In this document: in pieces, positions 61,183 through 64,000 of the stretch
Numbering within the stretch: the first letter of the stretch is position 1
How the letters are laid out: the number at the start of each line of letters is the position of its first letter
NCBI RefSeq assembly: GCF_963668085.1
Contig: NZ_OY764059.1
Span: 1,178,001 to 1,242,000 of the forward strand
Length of the DNA stretch: 64,000 nt
Direction of reading: 5' to 3'
DNA from: an uncultured Ilyobacter sp.
Lineage (GTDB): Bacteria; Fusobacteriota; Fusobacteriia; Fusobacteriales; Fusobacteriaceae
Notes under the pieces: generated by a model
What the model saw: the letters and a program-made list of their open reading frames with translations, nothing else
The model's database searches: none
What the model was told of the DNA's origin: nothing
Program-made: the position numbers and the translations under genes

Positions 61183-61392
61183 TTACCTCCAAGGTGGAAG
61201 GGTTGCAGTCTCTTCTTCAGATATGTCTGGACAAATAAGTAATGTTCCACCACTGAAAAAAACAACATTCAGATATTTTGGATTGGCCCTCATAAGGTCT
61301 TTGGAATATTTATCTTTTCCATAGACCTTATAGCTGATATGGTCCCATGTATCTCCTTGAATAGTTGTATAAATATCCACCTGTTTATCCAA
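61183..61392 (-). CDS. Tail protein X (LysM-like)
   Basis: A 69-aa protein with a LysM-like domain (TIQGDTWDHISYKVYGKDKY, later LRANPKYLNVVFFSGG), the P2 gpX family. TTG start at 61392 after GAGGAGGGTAAGC. It overlaps the tape measure stop by eight bases. Ends in ...PPWR, as usual for X proteins (PxW). Confidence 0.85.
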   Translation of the reverse strand: MDKQVDIYTTIQGDTWDHISYKVYGKDKYSKDLMRANPKYLNVVFFSGGTLLICPDISEEETATLPPWR

Positions 61393-62460
61393 AGCTTACC
61401 CTCCTCTCTTTCTTTTGGTTTTTGATTATCGCCTTTTCAACGGCTCCCTCTATAAGTTCCGCCAGAGCCGGCATCTCTTCCCTGAGCCTTTCTACTATAC
61501 CCTTGGAGGACTCTCCCTTGATAACCGGGTTAAAATCTATATTTACCTCTATCTTATTTCTGATATCCCTTCTTTCTGCTCTCTCTTTGACTTTAGAAAA
61601 CAATTTAGGAACCCCTTCACCTGCAAACATTCCAAGCTTTTCTCCTGCATTAAACCAAAGGTCCTTAGACTGCTGAGTTCCATCATGTGGAATTATCGAT
61701 TCAGGAGTTCTTCCATCACCTACCAATGCAAGATGAGGTCTTCCTACAACTCCACCCTTGGCATAAGCAGGTATCCCTTTTTCCTTATATCCCTTGTATT
61801 TTTTCTGCACCCAGCTAAACATTTTTCCAGGAACAGTAAATTTTTTCCATAACTCCCATAATTTTGAAAGTTTTCCACTTATATATTCATAACTGTTTTT
61901 AAAGCCTTCTTTGATTAGATCCCAGTTTTTATATATTAAATATCCTCCGGCAACAACAGCTCCTATACCCAGGACCCAAGGATTAAACAGCATTGCTTTT
62001 CCAGCTGCTCCAAGGGCTGTCACTCCGGTTTTTACTCCTGATAATACCGGTCCCCATTGTTTCCAGCCTTTGATTAATAGAGCTGTCTCCTTTAAAAAAA
62101 CAAGGTCTTTTTTAGTATTTGCCAGCATTTTTATTCCAAGTACCGCTCCGCTTGTTCCTAGTTTTAACCCCACGAATCCAGCTGCTCCAAAAGCCATTGC
62201 CTTAGCCAATTTAGGATAATCTTCTGTAAATTTTGTGATACCTTCACTGAAATTAACCATACCTTTTGTGGCACCTCTTATAGGAGGGAGAAAGAATCTT
62301 GTTGTTGCAGCTGCCATGTCTGTAGTAGCTTTTAAGGCTAGTTTTATATCAGAGGCTGTAGTATTCAATTTATTGTTATACTCGTTGTTTACACTCCCAG
62401 CATATTTAGTAGCATCTCCTACAAGCTTTAAATTTTCTTTTAAAAATTTTGTATTATTAA
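61385..62460 (-). pseudogene. Tape measure protein gene, 3' part (interrupted by IS4-family element)
   Basis: About 358 codons up to the IS insertion. Hydrophobic segments (FGAAGFVGLKLGTSGAVLGI, FNPWVLGIGAVVAGGYLIYK) and the C-terminal ARAERRDIRNKIEVNIDFNP stretch are typical of TP901/P2-like tape measure proteins, which set tail length. The reading frame stays open to the IS edge. A product starting within this part would be incomplete. See 63647-64000 for the 5' part. Confidence 0.85.
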
Positions 62461-63646
62461 CTGATGTTTCGCGCTCAATACTAAAAAAGGACAGACTCCA
62501 CCCATGACAAATTAAGCGGATTTTAAATCAAGAGATAATGATTTAAATGTCTTTTCTAAACCCATTAAATAGTATGTAGTGCTTAATTTAAATTGATTTT
62601 GTTTCTTTTTTAACTTTAGTTTTTCTAACAATACATAAGCATAGATTGAACAAAATATATGACCTAGTATTGTCTTCACTGTTCTTACTGAGGATTTTCC
62701 TAGGGAACAGTTTTGTTTTAATGATTTATGATATACTTCGATATCCCACCTTTTTTGGTAGATCTTAACCATATTGTCATAACTTAAGTATTCATCATTT
62801 GTTACAAGGTGTAAAACAGCTTCTTTTCCATCTTCATTTTTGAAGACCTGCTTCGATAAATATAATGGGAAAGAAACCCCTTTAAACTCTATCGCGTAAG
62901 CTGTTTCAGGTAGAAAATCAAAAGATGATAACTTTCTGTATTGGGAGTCGTCTTCTCCTGTAAATTTAAAAAGTCTATTTGATCTTACAGCGAAAACAAA
63001 ACATTTATCTAAATCATTGTGGATATACTTAAAATTCTCATTGGAAGAGAACCAAGAGTCTGCTAGGACGTATCTATACTTAATTTTATTGCCTTTAATA
63101 GTCTTTAGCATATTTCTAAAATGTTGATTTTTTGTAAGAGCTGACTTCTTTTTTGTTTTATTGGTGTCATGGTCAGTTGAAATTTTATTCTTTCTGATAA
63201 CTCTGTAATTGATTGGTAGAGAAGCCTCGCTTGTTTTGTAGGTAACAGAAAGTAAATTTACACCTTTAACACATTTAGATTTGGTGTGGTCATAGCAATA
63301 GGAAACAACATCATTTTCTTTCGTGTGAGGTTTTTCAATAATAGTATCATCTACAGATATACAGGCGTTATTATTCTGGATACTTTTAAGGATAGGTTTA
63401 ATCGTTAACCAAAAGTTTTTTTCACAAAATTCACCAGAACTTAAAAAACGGTATATTTTGTCCTTAGAGTATCTATCTTCTGTTATTTTTTGAAGATCTG
63501 TAGAATGAGCATATTTTGAAGATGCAATTAAAAAATTAGCATAAATATTTAAGTAGTCTTTATTCATAGTATTTTTCTCCTAAAAGTTGTTAATAAAATT
63601 ATACTTCTTTAGAGAATATTATCAAAGGCCAGGCGCGAAACATCAG
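62461..63646 (-). mobile_element. IS4-family insertion sequence with 7-bp target duplication
   Basis: A 1,186-bp element with perfect 14-bp terminal inverted repeats (CTGATGTTTCGCGC at the left, GCGCGAAACATCAG at the right). It is flanked on both sides by TTATTAA (62454-62460 and 63647-63653), the target duplication. Removing the element and one copy rejoins the tape measure frame in phase (Leu-Ile-Asn-Asn-Thr-Lys-Phe). Confidence 0.93.
62512..63567 (-). CDS. IS4-family transposase
   Basis: A 351-aa DDE transposase. The catalytic Asp lies in CISVDDTIIEKPH, the second in YVLADSWFSSNENF and the Glu in the YREK signature YQKRWDIEVYHKSLKQ, which has the exact Y(2)R(3)E(6)K spacing of IS4 elements. 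Frame is complete. AGGAGAAAAAT precedes the ATG. The gene is intact and the sharp ends suggest a recent insertion. Confidence 0.94.
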   Translation of the reverse strand: MNKDYLNIYANFLIASSKYAHSTDLQKITEDRYSKDKIYRFLSSGEFCEKNFWLTIKPILKSIQNNNACISVDDTIIEKPHTKENDVVSYCYDHTKSKCVKGVNLLSVTYKTSEASLPINYRVIRKNKISTDHDTNKTKKKSALTKNQHFRNMLKTIKGNKIKYRYVLADSWFSSNENFKYIHNDLDKCFVFAVRSNRLFKFTGEDDSQYRKLSSFDFLPETAYAIEFKGVSFPLYLSKQVFKNEDGKEAVLHLVTNDEYLSYDNMVKIYQKRWDIEVYHKSLKQNCSLGKSSVRTVKTILGHIFCSIYAYVLLEKLKLKKKQNQFKLSTTYYLMGLEKTFKSLSLDLKSA

Positions 63647-64000
63647 TTATTAATAAGCATTCCCATGGAACTCATGGCTTCCTCACCAAATAACTGTTTT
63701 GTTACAGAAAGTTTTTCAGAATCATTCAAGTCATTCAGTCCTTGGAATACTTTCATCAATGCCCCTTGAGAATCTTTTTGCAAGTCCTCAGCCAACTGTC
63801 CAGGATCAATCCCTATCTTTTGAAATGCTGCAGACATGGTACTGCTTGCAGAATCACCTGAAGCCATAGTGGTATAAAGCTTTCTAATTGCAGTAGAAGC
63901 TGTCCCGGCATCTTTGACCCCAAGAGCTATCAATGTTCCTCCAAGAGCCGATGTTTGAGCCTCTGTAAAGTTAGCCATCCTGCCTAAGCCCCCTACCTGA
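63647..64000 (-). pseudogene. Tape measure protein gene, 5' part (runs off the window)
   Basis: The frame is open to the right edge, with the TP901 tape measure core NFTEAQTSALGGTLIALGVK, SKLYTTMASG-like (RKLYTTMASG) and MSAAFQKIGIDP, and ends GMLINN at the IS insertion followed by an IS-derived stop (TGA). The in-frame ATG at 63978 is not the true start; sequence upstream (QVGGLGR) continues in frame. Confidence 0.85.

Overview
The window is low-GC DNA whose gene content suits a strictly fermentative Gram-negative bacterium of the Fusobacteriota (Ilyobacter/Propionigenium-like; inferred from gene content, not from a marker gene). Outer-membrane lipoproteins, an OmpA-type protein and beta-barrel remnants sit beside clostridial-type anaerobic metabolism: butyrate kinase, leucine dehydrogenase, an Etf-linked lactate dehydrogenase and pyruvate phosphate dikinase. 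No rRNA, tRNA or CRISPR array was seen.

Bases 1-45,400 are chromosomal backbone made of short operons separated by clear hairpin terminators. In order: RNA and nucleotide housekeeping genes (NUDIX, TrmH-family, GIY-YIG, YbaK); a CrtI-like desaturase with an unusual ABC1 kinase; HtpX; a CuA-type cupredoxin lipoprotein; two iron alcohol dehydrogenases, the second in a MerR-nitroreductase operon with a 19-bp-spacer MerR-type promoter; a GlnK/GlnL-like two-component system next to a glutamate/dicarboxylate symporter; leucine dehydrogenase and butyrate kinase; DAHP synthase; a lactate operon (EtfB, EtfA with a ferredoxin-like N-terminus, FAD lactate dehydrogenase, lactate permease and a 55-aa CxxC protein) under a FadR-type regulator with two perfect operator copies; cell-envelope genes (an L,D-transpeptidase-like lipoprotein with a 9-G tract, an Lpp-like lipoprotein, an OmpA-like lipoprotein); and carbon-flow genes (pfkA, then ccpN-like, PPDK regulatory kinase and ppdK). 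An IS3-family element sits in the T-tract of a terminator at 29.8-31.0 kb.

Bases 45,400-53,900 are accessory DNA: a broken HNH gene fragment, small hypothetical genes, a pair of secreted proteins of unknown function, then a restriction/toxin-like island (SRA-HNH nuclease overlapping a MutT-type NUDIX gene, a second HNH protein and a Fic AMPylase). Two copies of a beta-barrel protein tail flank the Fic gene.

Bases 53,900-64,000 are the tail and lysis part of a P2-like myophage prophage, read right to left: tape measure, X, D, V, U, W, J, I, tail fibre, fibre-assembly-like protein, amidase and two small membrane proteins. The tape-measure gene is split by an IS4-family element with a 7-bp target duplication, so the prophage is probably unable to make infectious particles unless the element excises.
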